Source of the DNA: Agrobacterium vitis
Lineage (GTDB): Bacteria; Pseudomonadota; Alphaproteobacteria; Rhizobiales; Rhizobiaceae
Length of the DNA stretch: 64,000 nucleotides
Reading direction: 5' to 3'
Assembly (NCBI RefSeq): GCF_037039395.1
Contig: NZ_CP146242.1
Location: 248,001 to 312,000, forward strand
The notes under the pieces were generated by a model, which saw nothing but the letters and a program-made list of their open reading frames with translations, did no database searches and was not told the origin of the DNA. Both the position numbers and the translations under genes were made by a program. Of this stretch, positions 18,375 to 27,001 are shown piece after piece (position 1 is the stretch's first letter; every line of letters starts with the position of its first letter).

Positions 18375-19595
18375 GTGGCGATGATCGATCCGAAACGGCT
18401 GACTGAAACCGCCAGCGGTCAAATCTCCGCGGCAGATATCGCCGTGGACATTCTGCCCGCGATGGAGCCGCTCGAATCCGACTGGCGCTGTCTGGAGCGC
18501 AACAACCATCTGTCGCTACATCAAGGTTACGACTGGTGCCGCGCCTGGGTAAAAACCCATGGCAATCCGCTGGCCATCCTGCATGGCCGCAGCAACGGAC
18601 GCTGCCTGTTCATCCTGCCGCTGGAAATTACCCGTCACGCCATGATCCGCAAGGCAAGCTTCATTGCCACCCGCTTCACCAATATCAATACCGGCCTGTT
18701 CGCCCCGGCTTTTCTCCAGCAAATCGAGCTGGACACGGCCAAACAGTTGGGAAAGCAGATTGTCCAGGCAATGACGGGGCATGCCGATCTCGTTCACCTC
18801 GGCAATATTCCGCTCTCCTGGCGTGGATTGTCTCATCCCCTGGCCGGTCTACCGGCTGTCGAGCACCAGAACCATGCCTTCCAATTGCCGCTTCTAGGCG
18901 ACTTCGAACAGACGCTCTCCCAGATCAACGCCAAGCGCCGTCGCAAAAAATACCGTAACCAGGTCCGCAAGCTGGAAGCGAGCGGCGGTTTCGAACATAT
19001 TATCGCCTCCAGCGAGGAGCAGAAAGCCCAGCTGCTGGATCTGTTCTTCCGGCAAAAAGCGATCCGCTTCGAAACCCTCGGCCTGCCGGACGTGTTTCAG
19101 GAGCCGGAGACGCAGGCATTCTTCCAGTTGCTGCTGCAAAGCGAGTCAGGCGGATTGAACGTGCCGCTGGAGCTGCATGCGCTGCGGTCATCGGGCAGTC
19201 ATCAAGACGGCAAGATTGCCGCCATTGCCGGCCTGTCACGCAAGGGCGATCACGTTATCTGCCAGTTTGGCTCGATAGACGAAAGCATTGCCCCGGAAAC
19301 CAGCCCCGGCGAATTGCTGTTCTGGCTGATGATTGAACAATGCTGCGCCGAGGGGGCGGCCCTGTTCGACTTCGGCCTCGGCGACCAGATCTACAAGCGA
19401 AGCTGGTGCCCTATGGAAACCGTGCAACACGATATTTTGCTGCCTGTGACCCCTCTCGGCCACCTCGCCGCCACAGCCGAGCGCAGCCTGACCCGCTCCA
19501 AGGCGTTCATCAAGGGCCACCCACACCTTTACAGCGCCCTGCAAAAACTCCGCGCCCGTAGCAATGCGCAGGCAGATGATCCGGGCAAGGATTAG
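18375..19595 (+). CDS. GNAT/FemAB-like acyltransferase (CelD/BioF2-like, PF13480 type)
   Basis: A 406-residue protein with a tandem GNAT fold of the Acetyltransf_6 group, often found in polysaccharide clusters. Visible markers are INAKRRRKKYRNQVRKLEA in the middle and the C-terminal FDFGLGDQIYKRSWCPME, which matches the usual DFxxGDexYKxxW end of the family. It may add an acetyl or other acyl group to a sugar or lipid intermediate. The GTG start has GGAG eight bases before it. It is the first gene of the polysaccharide region, facing the Wzc-like gene across a repeat-filled gap. Confidence 0.85.
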   Translation: MAMIDPKRLTETASGQISAADIAVDILPAMEPLESDWRCLERNNHLSLHQGYDWCRAWVKTHGNPLAILHGRSNGRCLFILPLEITRHAMIRKASFIATRFTNINTGLFAPAFLQQIELDTAKQLGKQIVQAMTGHADLVHLGNIPLSWRGLSHPLAGLPAVEHQNHAFQLPLLGDFEQTLSQINAKRRRKKYRNQVRKLEASGGFEHIIASSEEQKAQLLDLFFRQKAIRFETLGLPDVFQEPETQAFFQLLLQSESGGLNVPLELHALRSSGSHQDGKIAAIAGLSRKGDHVICQFGSIDESIAPETSPGELLFWLMIEQCCAEGAALFDFGLGDQIYKRSWCPMETVQHDILLPVTPLGHLAATAERSLTRSKAFIKGHPHLYSALQKLRARSNAQADDPGKD

Positions 19596-19597
19596 AG

Positions 19598-19966
19598 GCT
19601 TGAGTTTGTTAGGTTAAGATTGAACCATAGTACAGAACGCAAAAGTTTTCGGGTGCGCGGCCCCCTCTTGCCTCTGCCGCCACCTTCTCCCCGATGGGGA
19701 GAAGAAGTGCGAGCCGCCTTCCTGATCATTCACCGACACCGTGAAAAAGGTATAATCTTTTTTCAACATCAAACTGAGATTCAGTGCTGTCGCTTTTGCT
19801 TCTTCTCCCCAGCGGGGAGAAGGTCCCGGCAGGGGGATGAGGGGGTGCGCAGCCGAGAGGATGTTTGCGTCGTGTACCTCGACAATTGAACCACACACAC
19901 TTTAGATCTTCTTGTTGTCGTTTAACTGTCCGAGAAAACTCGGTTTCCACGTTCCCCTGACAAATT
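19598..19966. repeat. RIME-like repeat split by a second repeat
   Basis: The left end (GAGTTTGTTAGGTTAAGATTGAACC at about 19606-19630, 25 bases) and the right end, read on the minus strand (from about 19970 to 19880: AATTTGTCAGGGGAACGTGG ... then GTGTGGTTCAATTG), are diverged RIME-like halves. Between them lies a different element with long inverted ends. No coding frame here is credible. Confidence 0.6.
19651..19854. repeat. about 204-bp element with 55-bp inverted ends (CCTTCTCCCC type)
   Basis: The left arm (19651-19706) and right arm (19800-19854) are imperfect inverted repeats containing CACCTTCTCCCCGATGGGGA and its counterpart CAGCGGGGAGAAGGTCCCGG. About 90 AT-richer bases lie between them. 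Such GGGGAGAAGG palindromes are widespread in Rhizobiales. The size and long inverted ends recall a small non-autonomous mobile element. Confidence 0.65.
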
Positions 19967-22210
19967 TCAAGCCACCCGCTGGCCACCATCATCCGGTGGC
20001 ACCGCATTGTCGTCGCTCATCAGCACCAGATCACTATAGCCCACAGCTTCGAAGGCGGTCATGATTTGCGCCAATTGCTTGCGGTCCGGATTGGGCGCGG
20101 AGAGAATGACTTCATGGTCCTGGGCCTTGCACAGATCGACGACATTGGTGGCGCTGGCCGGGCCGCATTCGATCAAGACCAGATCGTAAACGTCGGCAAG
20201 GGCCTCGACCACCATGGACAGGCGCTCGATGCCCCGCAGCGCCTGACGAATATCGCTATTGCCCTTCGGCACGATATGGGCGTTTGACAATCGGTCGGAA
20301 TGAATGGTCTCGCCAAAGGCAACGTCGCCGCAGAGCAGATCGGTCACGCCGGGCAGATCGTTTCGCTCGGCCATCAGCGCCGTCGGATAGCCGGAGCCGG
20401 TCATGTCGATCAGGATCACCGTGCGGTCGGCTTTGGCCACAGCGCGTGCCAAAAGCACCGTTGCCGCCGATCCGTCATCGCCGGAAGGCGAGATGACCAC
20501 TGCTTTGGAAATGCCGTGCCGTGTCAGGTAACGCGCCACCGACGCGATTGAAAACTCATGATCGGCATCGGTAAGGGCCGCGCGATGTTGGTCGCTTTCA
20601 CTTTCAGGATCTGCCGATGCGATGGCCGGGGTGTCCTTTCCGATCCGTTCGGCGGCTGCCGTCGCTGCGATCGCGGCAGCCGCCGCATCCAGTCTTGGCT
20701 TCTGCTTTGCAGGCGCGGCTGCTGGTTCGTCAAAGGCAGGCTCACCGGTCCGGCGGCGGGGATATTCCTGGGCAAACCGCCCGCTGCGGTCTGGATCGAT
20801 CGGGCCGACAGGCTTCAGCGCCCGGCCACTGAACAGTTCCGCCAACATGATGACGATCACGCTCAACACCAGAGCCGCCATGGCGGCCACAACCGTGATC
20901 GGCAGGACCTTGGGGAAATTCGGTTCACTCGGCTCGGAGGCGCGGGAAATCACCCGGGCATCGGCGGGCGTGGCATTGCTGTCCAGCCGGCTGGTGGCTT
21001 CGCGGTAGCGGGCAAGATAGGTTTCCAGCAATTGCCGCTGTGCGCTCGCTTCGCGCTCCAATGCGGCAAGCCCGACCTGGCTGTCCCCAGCCTTGGCGCT
21101 TTGTGCCTTGAGGGTGGTCAGCTGCCGGTCAAGCTCCGCTTCGCGCATCCGCGCCACATTGGCCTCGGTTTCCAGGCTGGACACAACTTTTCTGGTCTCT
21201 TCGGCCAATTGCTGGCGCAGGTTGGCCAATTGGGCCCGCAGCGCCTTGATGCGCGGGTGTCCGTCCAGAAGACTGGTGGAGAGGTCGGAGATTTGTGCCT
21301 GTACGGCAGCTTCCGCCTGTTTCAACTGTTGCACGGCAGGAGAGGCCATGACGATATCTAGATTGTCGGTCGACCGCCCGGCCTTCAGCGAGGCCTTGGC
21401 ATTTTCGGCCCGTGCCTGCGCACTGGCCCGGTCGGTGCGCACCCGCGCCAATTCCGTCGATATATCGTTGAGCTGCTTGGAGGCGAATGTACCGCTCTCG
21501 CCGGTCGACAGCAGATCGGCATTGCGGCGATAATCTGCGACTTTCTTTTCCGCGTCGGACACCTTCTGACGCAGGTTGGCGATTTCCGGCTCCAGCCAGC
21601 GGGCCGCATCCTCATTGCTATCAAGCTTGGCGCCGCTCTGGAGCGCCAGATAGACCTTGACCATTTCATTGGGAATGGCGGCAGCAAGCCTTGCATCCTT
21701 GGAGGAAAACTCGATGCCGATAACCCGCGACTTCTCCACCTGATAGACTTGGAGCTTTTCCAGGAAGGTACGGATCACCCGGTCTTCGGGCGCCAGATCG
21801 AGCGGGTTCTTTTTCAGATGCAGCATCACCATCAGATCCGACAGGGCGGAGGGATGCAGATCGGGATCGAATTCCGTCAGTTCGTAGAGCTTGAGATCCT
21901 TGACCACCTGGCGGATCAGATCCACCGAGCGGAACAGCTGCACTTGGCTGGCAATATTCAGCTCGTCCAGCACCGGTTCCGAGGCCGCCGACTTGGCGTT
22001 TTCCGCATCGTAATTGGGCGCGCGCGGCTCGATCAGCACCGTGGTTTCGGCGCGGTAGGTTGGACGGATCATGCTGGCCCCGGCGAAGGCCACGCCAGCC
22101 GCAAGGCAAGTGACGAGCAATACCCTGCCCTTTCGCTGCCAGACGGCGCGAAACAGCTGCAAGAGATCGATATCCACGTCCTGATGGGCGGCGACCGGTT
22201 GACCCGACAT
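19967..22210 (-). CDS. Wzc/ExoP-like polysaccharide co-polymerase with degenerate kinase domain
   Basis: Inner-membrane protein that sets chain length and couples polymerisation to export of a surface polysaccharide. Layout of the 747 residues: a Wzz-type N-terminus with membrane helix at about 33-51, a long periplasmic coiled-coil region, a second helix at about 430-450, and a C-terminal BY-kinase-like domain from about 560. The expected Walker A is SPSGDDGSAAT, which lacks the invariant GK[ST], while a Walker A'-like VILIDMTGSG remains. There is no Tyr-rich tail. ATP binding is therefore doubtful and the domain may be structural or regulatory. GAGGGATG precedes the ATG. It is divergent from the Wza-like gene, its probable partner. 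Confidence 0.9.
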   Translation of the reverse strand: MSGQPVAAHQDVDIDLLQLFRAVWQRKGRVLLVTCLAAGVAFAGASMIRPTYRAETTVLIEPRAPNYDAENAKSAASEPVLDELNIASQVQLFRSVDLIRQVVKDLKLYELTEFDPDLHPSALSDLMVMLHLKKNPLDLAPEDRVIRTFLEKLQVYQVEKSRVIGIEFSSKDARLAAAIPNEMVKVYLALQSGAKLDSNEDAARWLEPEIANLRQKVSDAEKKVADYRRNADLLSTGESGTFASKQLNDISTELARVRTDRASAQARAENAKASLKAGRSTDNLDIVMASPAVQQLKQAEAAVQAQISDLSTSLLDGHPRIKALRAQLANLRQQLAEETRKVVSSLETEANVARMREAELDRQLTTLKAQSAKAGDSQVGLAALEREASAQRQLLETYLARYREATSRLDSNATPADARVISRASEPSEPNFPKVLPITVVAAMAALVLSVIVIMLAELFSGRALKPVGPIDPDRSGRFAQEYPRRRTGEPAFDEPAAAPAKQKPRLDAAAAAIAATAAAERIGKDTPAIASADPESESDQHRAALTDADHEFSIASVARYLTRHGISKAVVISPSGDDGSAATVLLARAVAKADRTVILIDMTGSGYPTALMAERNDLPGVTDLLCGDVAFGETIHSDRLSNAHIVPKGNSDIRQALRGIERLSMVVEALADVYDLVLIECGPASATNVVDLCKAQDHEVILSAPNPDRKQLAQIMTAFEAVGYSDLVLMSDDNAVPPDDGGQRVA

Positions 22211-22387
22211 TCCATCCCTCCTTCAAATCTGTCCGGAGCGTAAACGAACATAGTAACTCAAGCGTTAACCGCCTGTGGTCATTGCGGCGATTGCAAGATA
22301 AGCTCGCCGGACTTGCGCTGCGATCTTTACACTCCCTTAACCATACTGGCCGATAAGAACATGATTATCTTCTATGGGAGCGTGCGC

Positions 22388-22957
22388 ATGGTCACCGCCA
22401 AACAGATCTTGCTGGCTGTTGCCGTCACCCTGCTGGCGGCGCTGTCCAGTTGCGCCAACTATAAACCGGCTTCGAAAGTCTTCCAGGAAGCGACGATCCA
22501 GCCTTACCGGCTGGACAGCGGCGACCGGCTGCGCATCACCGTGTTCGACCAGGCCAATCTGAGCAATACCTATACCGTAGACCAGGCCGGCTATATCGCC
22601 TTTCCGCTGATCGGCCAGGTCGCGGCGCGCGGCACCACCATGCCGCAGCTGGAAGGCACTATTGCCCAGCGGCTGCGCAAGGGCTATCTGCGCGATCCCG
22701 ATGTCAGCATCGAGATCGACCGCTACCGCTCGATCTTCGTCATGGGCGAAGTCGGCCAGCCGGGGCAGTATTCCTATGTGCCGGGCATGACGGTGCAAAA
22801 TGCCATTGCCGTTGCTGGCGGCTTCACCAGCCGCGCCAATGAGCGCGACGTAGATGTGACCCGCAAGGTCAACGGCACGATCGCCACCGGCCGGGTGCCG
22901 ATCACCGACCCGATCATTGCCGGTGACACGGTTTATGTGCGCGAACGGCTGTTCTGA
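22388..22957 (+). CDS. Wza-like polysaccharide export lipoprotein
   Basis: Outer-membrane exporter subunit of the OPX family, 189 residues. The signal peptide ends at a lipobox LSSC with Cys22. A Poly_export domain follows (YRLDSGDRLRITVFDQANLS, then the GYIAFPLIGQVAARG segment) and one SLBB domain (FVMGEVGQPGQYSYVPGMTV). It lacks the long C-terminal amphipathic helix of E. coli Wza, as in the shorter GumB/ExoF-like group. GGGAG seven bases upstream fixes the ATG at 22388. Its stop overlaps the next start by one base (TGATG), so translation is coupled to the glycosyltransferase. Confidence 0.95.
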   Translation: MVTAKQILLAVAVTLLAALSSCANYKPASKVFQEATIQPYRLDSGDRLRITVFDQANLSNTYTVDQAGYIAFPLIGQVAARGTTMPQLEGTIAQRLRKGYLRDPDVSIEIDRYRSIFVMGEVGQPGQYSYVPGMTVQNAIAVAGGFTSRANERDVDVTRKVNGTIATGRVPITDPIIAGDTVYVRERLF

Positions 22958-24093
22958 TGCCGGATGAACATAGGCTGCGGATCATTCATTGCTTCCGCTC
23001 GCCAATTGGCGGCATTTTCCGGCATGTGCGCGATCTGGTCGAGCATCACGATGCGCTTGGCCATTCCGTCGGCATCATCTGCGACAGCAGCACCGGCGGC
23101 GACCATGAGGCCGCCCTGTTTGCGGAACTGCTGCCCCGCCTGAAGCTCGGCCTTATTCGCCAGCCGATCCGGCGTGCCATCGGATTTGACGATATCAGCG
23201 CGGTGCGCTCCTGCTACCGGCATATCAAGAGCCTGAAACCCGATGTGCTGCATGGTCACGGCGCCAAGGGCGGCGCGCTCGCCCGCATCATTGGCACGGC
23301 CCTTCGCATGCAGGGATCAAAGGTAGTCCGCATCTATTCGCCACATGGCGGCAGCCTGCATTATCGCCGCAGCAGGCCGGTTGGCAGACTGATCTTTGCA
23401 TTGGAAAAGCTGCTGGAACGCCAGACCGAAGCCATCGCCTTTGTCTGCGGCTTCGAGCAATGGTCCTACGGGCAAAAGGTGGGAAAACCAGGCTGCGACT
23501 CCCGCCTGATTTTGAACGGGATCAGCGAAAGCGAGTTTCGGCCTGTGCCACTGCGTGACGAAGCCGTGGATTTCGTCTTCATCGGCATGTTGCGGGATCT
23601 GAAAGGCCCTGACGTCTTCATCAACGCCGTGCTGGAAGCTGAACGGCTGCTGGGGCGTCCCTTGACCGCCGCGGTTATCGGCGACGGGCCGGACCGTGAC
23701 ACCTATGAGCGGCAGATCCACCAGCGCGGCCTTGGCCTTCGCATGCAATTGCTGCCTGCCATGCGGGTCTCGGAAGCCTTCACCTTCAGCAATATTGTCG
23801 TCGTTCCCTCAAGGGCCGAATCCATGCCCTATATCGTCCTGGAAGCGATTGCCGCCGGAAAATCGGTGATTGCCAGCGCCGTCGGCGGCATTCCGGAAGC
23901 CCTGGGCAAGACCAGCGCTGCACTTGTTGCGCCCGACAATGTTGAGGAACTGGCCGCTACCATGGTAAAGGCCCTGACCCAGCCGGACTGGAAACAGACG
24001 GTCATGCCGGACCCGACCCTTTTCCATGCCCGATTTTCAGCCTCTGCCATGGCTGAGAAAATGCTGACGCTTTACCGCGATCATTCGGTTTGA
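22957..24093 (+). CDS. family-4 glycosyltransferase (GT-B)
   Basis: 378-residue cytoplasmic sugar transferase. The N-terminal half has GGIFRHVRDLVEHH and VLHGHGAKGGAL. The C-terminal donor-binding half has FVFIGMLRDLKGPDVFI and the GT4 signature VVVPSRAESMPYIVLEAIAAG, with the conserved Glu pair. It probably adds a sugar to the lipid-linked repeat unit. It is coupled to the exporter gene upstream by overlap and lies 100 bases before the priming transferase. A similar enzyme ends the cluster at 27002. Confidence 0.93.
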   Translation: MPDEHRLRIIHCFRSPIGGIFRHVRDLVEHHDALGHSVGIICDSSTGGDHEAALFAELLPRLKLGLIRQPIRRAIGFDDISAVRSCYRHIKSLKPDVLHGHGAKGGALARIIGTALRMQGSKVVRIYSPHGGSLHYRRSRPVGRLIFALEKLLERQTEAIAFVCGFEQWSYGQKVGKPGCDSRLILNGISESEFRPVPLRDEAVDFVFIGMLRDLKGPDVFINAVLEAERLLGRPLTAAVIGDGPDRDTYERQIHQRGLGLRMQLLPAMRVSEAFTFSNIVVVPSRAESMPYIVLEAIAAGKSVIASAVGGIPEALGKTSAALVAPDNVEELAATMVKALTQPDWKQTVMPDPTLFHARFSASAMAEKMLTLYRDHSV

Positions 24094-24193
24094 GAGCAGT
24101 CGCGACCTGCCTCATCGTGGGACGGGTCCTGCCAAAGCTAAAGGTTTTTTAGCACATTTGCGGTAATCCAACGTTGCAAAATGAATTGCCGCG

Positions 24194-25744
24194 ATGAAGG
24201 CGCTAGAGACTTTGGATGTAGCAAAGCTCCGTCAAAAACTGAAGGAAGAGGCTGAACAGACCGGCGCAAGCGGCTTTTCATCGTCTCCGACAGTCGAATT
24301 GTCACCACTCGCCAGCCGGGTGGCCGATCAATTGCGCCGTGCCAATCGCTCGCCCAGCATCATGCTGGGGCAATTCGGTCTGCTGGAGTTTTCCTGGCTG
24401 ATCGCCACCAGCCTGCTTTCCGGCTGGCTGACGATGGGCGGATCGGTTGACACGCTCCTGCACATTGGTGCCTTCGGCGCATTTGGTGCGATCGTTTTTG
24501 TCCTGTTCACGCAATTTGCCGATGGCTACCAGATACACACACTGCGCCGTCCGTTCCGCTCGGTGAAGCGAGCCCTGACCAGTTGGTTTCTGGTTGTCGC
24601 CTTGATGGTCGGCATCCACGTCTTCTTGAATGCCCAGCTGTTTACTGTGTCCTGGCTGGTGACCTGGGCGGCAACCTCTGCCCTGTTTCTCATCCTTGAA
24701 CGCTATGGCATGGCACTGGCCATTCGCAGCTGGACCCGTAACGGCATCATTGAGCGACGCGCCGTGGTGGTTGGCGGTGGAGAGCCTGCCAAACAATTGA
24801 TCCGCACGCTGGAAAGCCAGCCGGATAACGATATCCGTATCTGTGGTATTTTTGACGATCGACAAGGCGACCGGTCGCCCAACATCGTCGCGGGCTATCC
24901 CAAGCTCGGCACTGTTGCCGAACTGGTGGCCTTTGCACGCGAAACCCGCATCGACATGCTGATCATCGCCCTGCCGATTACCGCGGAAGCGCGTATCATG
25001 GAACTGTTGAAACTGCTTTGGATCCTGCCGGTGGATATTCGGCTGGCGGCCCATTCCAACAGCCTGAGATTCAGACCCCGCGCCTATTCCCATGTCGGCG
25101 ACCTGCCGATGCTGGATCTGGTCGACAAACCGATCCGCGACTGGGACCAGGTTGCCAAACGGGCCTTCGACATCATTTTCAGCCTGGTGGCCTTGGCCGT
25201 GTTCTGGCCGGTCATGGCGCTCGCCGCCATCGCTATCAAATCCACGTCGAAAGGGCCGGTGCTGTTCGTGCAGAAGCGCCATGGCTTCAACAATGAGGTC
25301 ATCAAGGTCCTGAAATTCCGCTCGATGTATACGGAGATGAGCGACCCGACCGCCAAGCTGGCCGTCACCAAGAACGATCCACGCGTCACAACCGTCGGCC
25401 GCTGGCTGCGCAAATCCTCGATGGATGAATTGCCGCAATTATTCAATGTGTTGCGCGGCGATCTTTCGCTGGTCGGGCCACGCCCGCATGCGGTCATGGC
25501 GCAAACCCGCGACCGCCATTACAGCGAAATCGTCGAGAGCTATTTTGCCCGCCACCGCGTCAAGCCCGGCGTCACCGGCTGGGCGCAGATCAAGGGCTGG
25601 CGTGGTGAGATTGATAGCGATGACAAGATCAAGGGCAGAACCGCCCATGACCTCTATTATATCGAAAACTGGTCGCTGCTGTTTGACCTGAAAATCCTGG
25701 TGATGACGCCGATCAGCCTTTTCAACACGGAAAACGCTTATTGA
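24194..25744 (+). CDS. undecaprenyl-phosphate hexose-1-phosphate transferase (priming enzyme)
   Basis: PHPT-type enzyme of the WcaJ/PssA/ExoY group that starts the repeat unit by moving a sugar-1-phosphate onto undecaprenyl phosphate. It is 516 residues long. Four membrane helices lie between about 55 and 180, a CoA_binding_3-like region around residue 200 (RRAVVVGGGEPAKQLI), a further helix near 330, then the catalytic core KRAFDIIFSLVAL, KSTSKGPVLFVQKRHGF, KFRSMYTEM and DELPQLFNVLRGDLSLVGPR. All core motifs are intact. The sugar cannot be read from the sequence. The stop overlaps the start of the next gene. Confidence 0.95.
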   Translation: MKALETLDVAKLRQKLKEEAEQTGASGFSSSPTVELSPLASRVADQLRRANRSPSIMLGQFGLLEFSWLIATSLLSGWLTMGGSVDTLLHIGAFGAFGAIVFVLFTQFADGYQIHTLRRPFRSVKRALTSWFLVVALMVGIHVFLNAQLFTVSWLVTWAATSALFLILERYGMALAIRSWTRNGIIERRAVVVGGGEPAKQLIRTLESQPDNDIRICGIFDDRQGDRSPNIVAGYPKLGTVAELVAFARETRIDMLIIALPITAEARIMELLKLLWILPVDIRLAAHSNSLRFRPRAYSHVGDLPMLDLVDKPIRDWDQVAKRAFDIIFSLVALAVFWPVMALAAIAIKSTSKGPVLFVQKRHGFNNEVIKVLKFRSMYTEMSDPTAKLAVTKNDPRVTTVGRWLRKSSMDELPQLFNVLRGDLSLVGPRPHAVMAQTRDRHYSEIVESYFARHRVKPGVTGWAQIKGWRGEIDSDDKIKGRTAHDLYYIENWSLLFDLKILVMTPISLFNTENAY

Positions 25745-26967
25745 GCGCGGTCACCCACCATAGTAGCCCGCCGTTTCGGCCAGGCTTGGCGGCCATAACC
25801 CTGACGGGATCGGCGCTGGTCGGCTTTGGTGTATTCCTGCTCGGCTTCGTGTTCATGGAGCCTGCCCCGTACGAATTGTTCATGGCGGCGCAGATCCCCC
25901 TGTGGTTCCTGCTCGGCCTGAAGATTTCCCGCAGCGTCGCTCCGCTTCTGGCGCTTATGCTCATCTTCAATGTCGGCGGCATGATCTCGCTGACGACAAT
26001 GACGGACCTCGATCAAGGCCCGCTCTATGTTGCCGTCTCGACCTTCCTCGCCGTGACCTCGGTTTTTTATGCGGCCATCATCGAGGAACGGCATGAAAGG
26101 CTGCGGTTGATCTTCAATGCCTGGGTTCTGGCCGCAGTTGCCACCGCCCTTCTGGGTATTCTGGGCTATTTCCATGCGTTTCCCGGCGCTGAAATGTTTA
26201 CACGCTATGACCGGGCCATGGGGGCTTTTCAGGACCCCAATGTGTTTGGTCCGTTTCTGATTGCTCCGTCGCTCTATCTCATCCATGGGCTTTTGACTGG
26301 TCGGTTGCTGGACGCGCCGTGGAAGATTTTTTGCCTGCTGATCCTCGCCCTTGGTGTGTTCCTGTCGTTTTCACGGGCGGCCTGGGCGCTGTTCCTGTTT
26401 TGCGCCATCGCCATGGTGCTCATCCTGCTGATCAAGGAACGCAGCAGTGCCTTCCGCCTGAAGATCGTGCTGCTGGCACTGACAGCGGCCATCGCTCTCG
26501 TTGTGGCGCTGACCGTCGCCCTGCAATTCCAGCAGGTGCGTGACCTGTTTTCCAGCCGCACCCAGCTTGTGCAGGACTATGATGGTGGCCATCTCGGTCG
26601 CTTCGAGCGTCACAAGATCGGCTTTCTGATGTCGATGGAAAAGCCGCTCGGGATCGGCCCGATGGTGTTCAGCAAGATCTTTCCGGAGGACGAGCACAAT
26701 ATCTGGCTGAAAACCCTGACATCCTATGGGTGGCTCGGCTTCGTCTGCTTTATCACCATGCTGGTCTGGAGCGTTTGCTTCGGCTTCAAATGTCTGCTCT
26801 ATGACCGCCCTTGGCAACCCTATCTGATGATTGCCTGGATCGTGCTGATCGGCCATGCCCTGATCGGCAATGTCATCGATATCGATCATTGGCGACATGT
26901 GTACCTGCTGTTTGGAATCCTTTGGGGATGCAGAGCACTGGAAATCAATTGGCAAAGACATAACTGA
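25741..26967 (+). CDS. Wzy-like O-antigen ligase/polymerase
   Basis: Polytopic membrane protein of 408 residues with about ten hydrophobic segments and the O-antigen ligase (Wzy_C) region LLILALGVFLSFSRAAWALF followed by a periplasmic loop with HNIWLKTLTSYGWLGF. This family polymerises or transfers lipid-linked repeat units in the periplasm. The start is TTG at 25741, overlapping the preceding TGA by four bases (TTGA), so it should be translated by coupling. It is the only polymerase candidate in the locus, and no Wzx flippase is encoded in the window. Confidence 0.9.
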   Translation: MSAVTHHSSPPFRPGLAAITLTGSALVGFGVFLLGFVFMEPAPYELFMAAQIPLWFLLGLKISRSVAPLLALMLIFNVGGMISLTTMTDLDQGPLYVAVSTFLAVTSVFYAAIIEERHERLRLIFNAWVLAAVATALLGILGYFHAFPGAEMFTRYDRAMGAFQDPNVFGPFLIAPSLYLIHGLLTGRLLDAPWKIFCLLILALGVFLSFSRAAWALFLFCAIAMVLILLIKERSSAFRLKIVLLALTAAIALVVALTVALQFQQVRDLFSSRTQLVQDYDGGHLGRFERHKIGFLMSMEKPLGIGPMVFSKIFPEDEHNIWLKTLTSYGWLGFVCFITMLVWSVCFGFKCLLYDRPWQPYLMIAWIVLIGHALIGNVIDIDHWRHVYLLFGILWGCRALEINWQRHN

Positions 26968-27001
26968 ACATCAGGGGACTCGTTTGGCGCAGGGAAACGT
27001 G

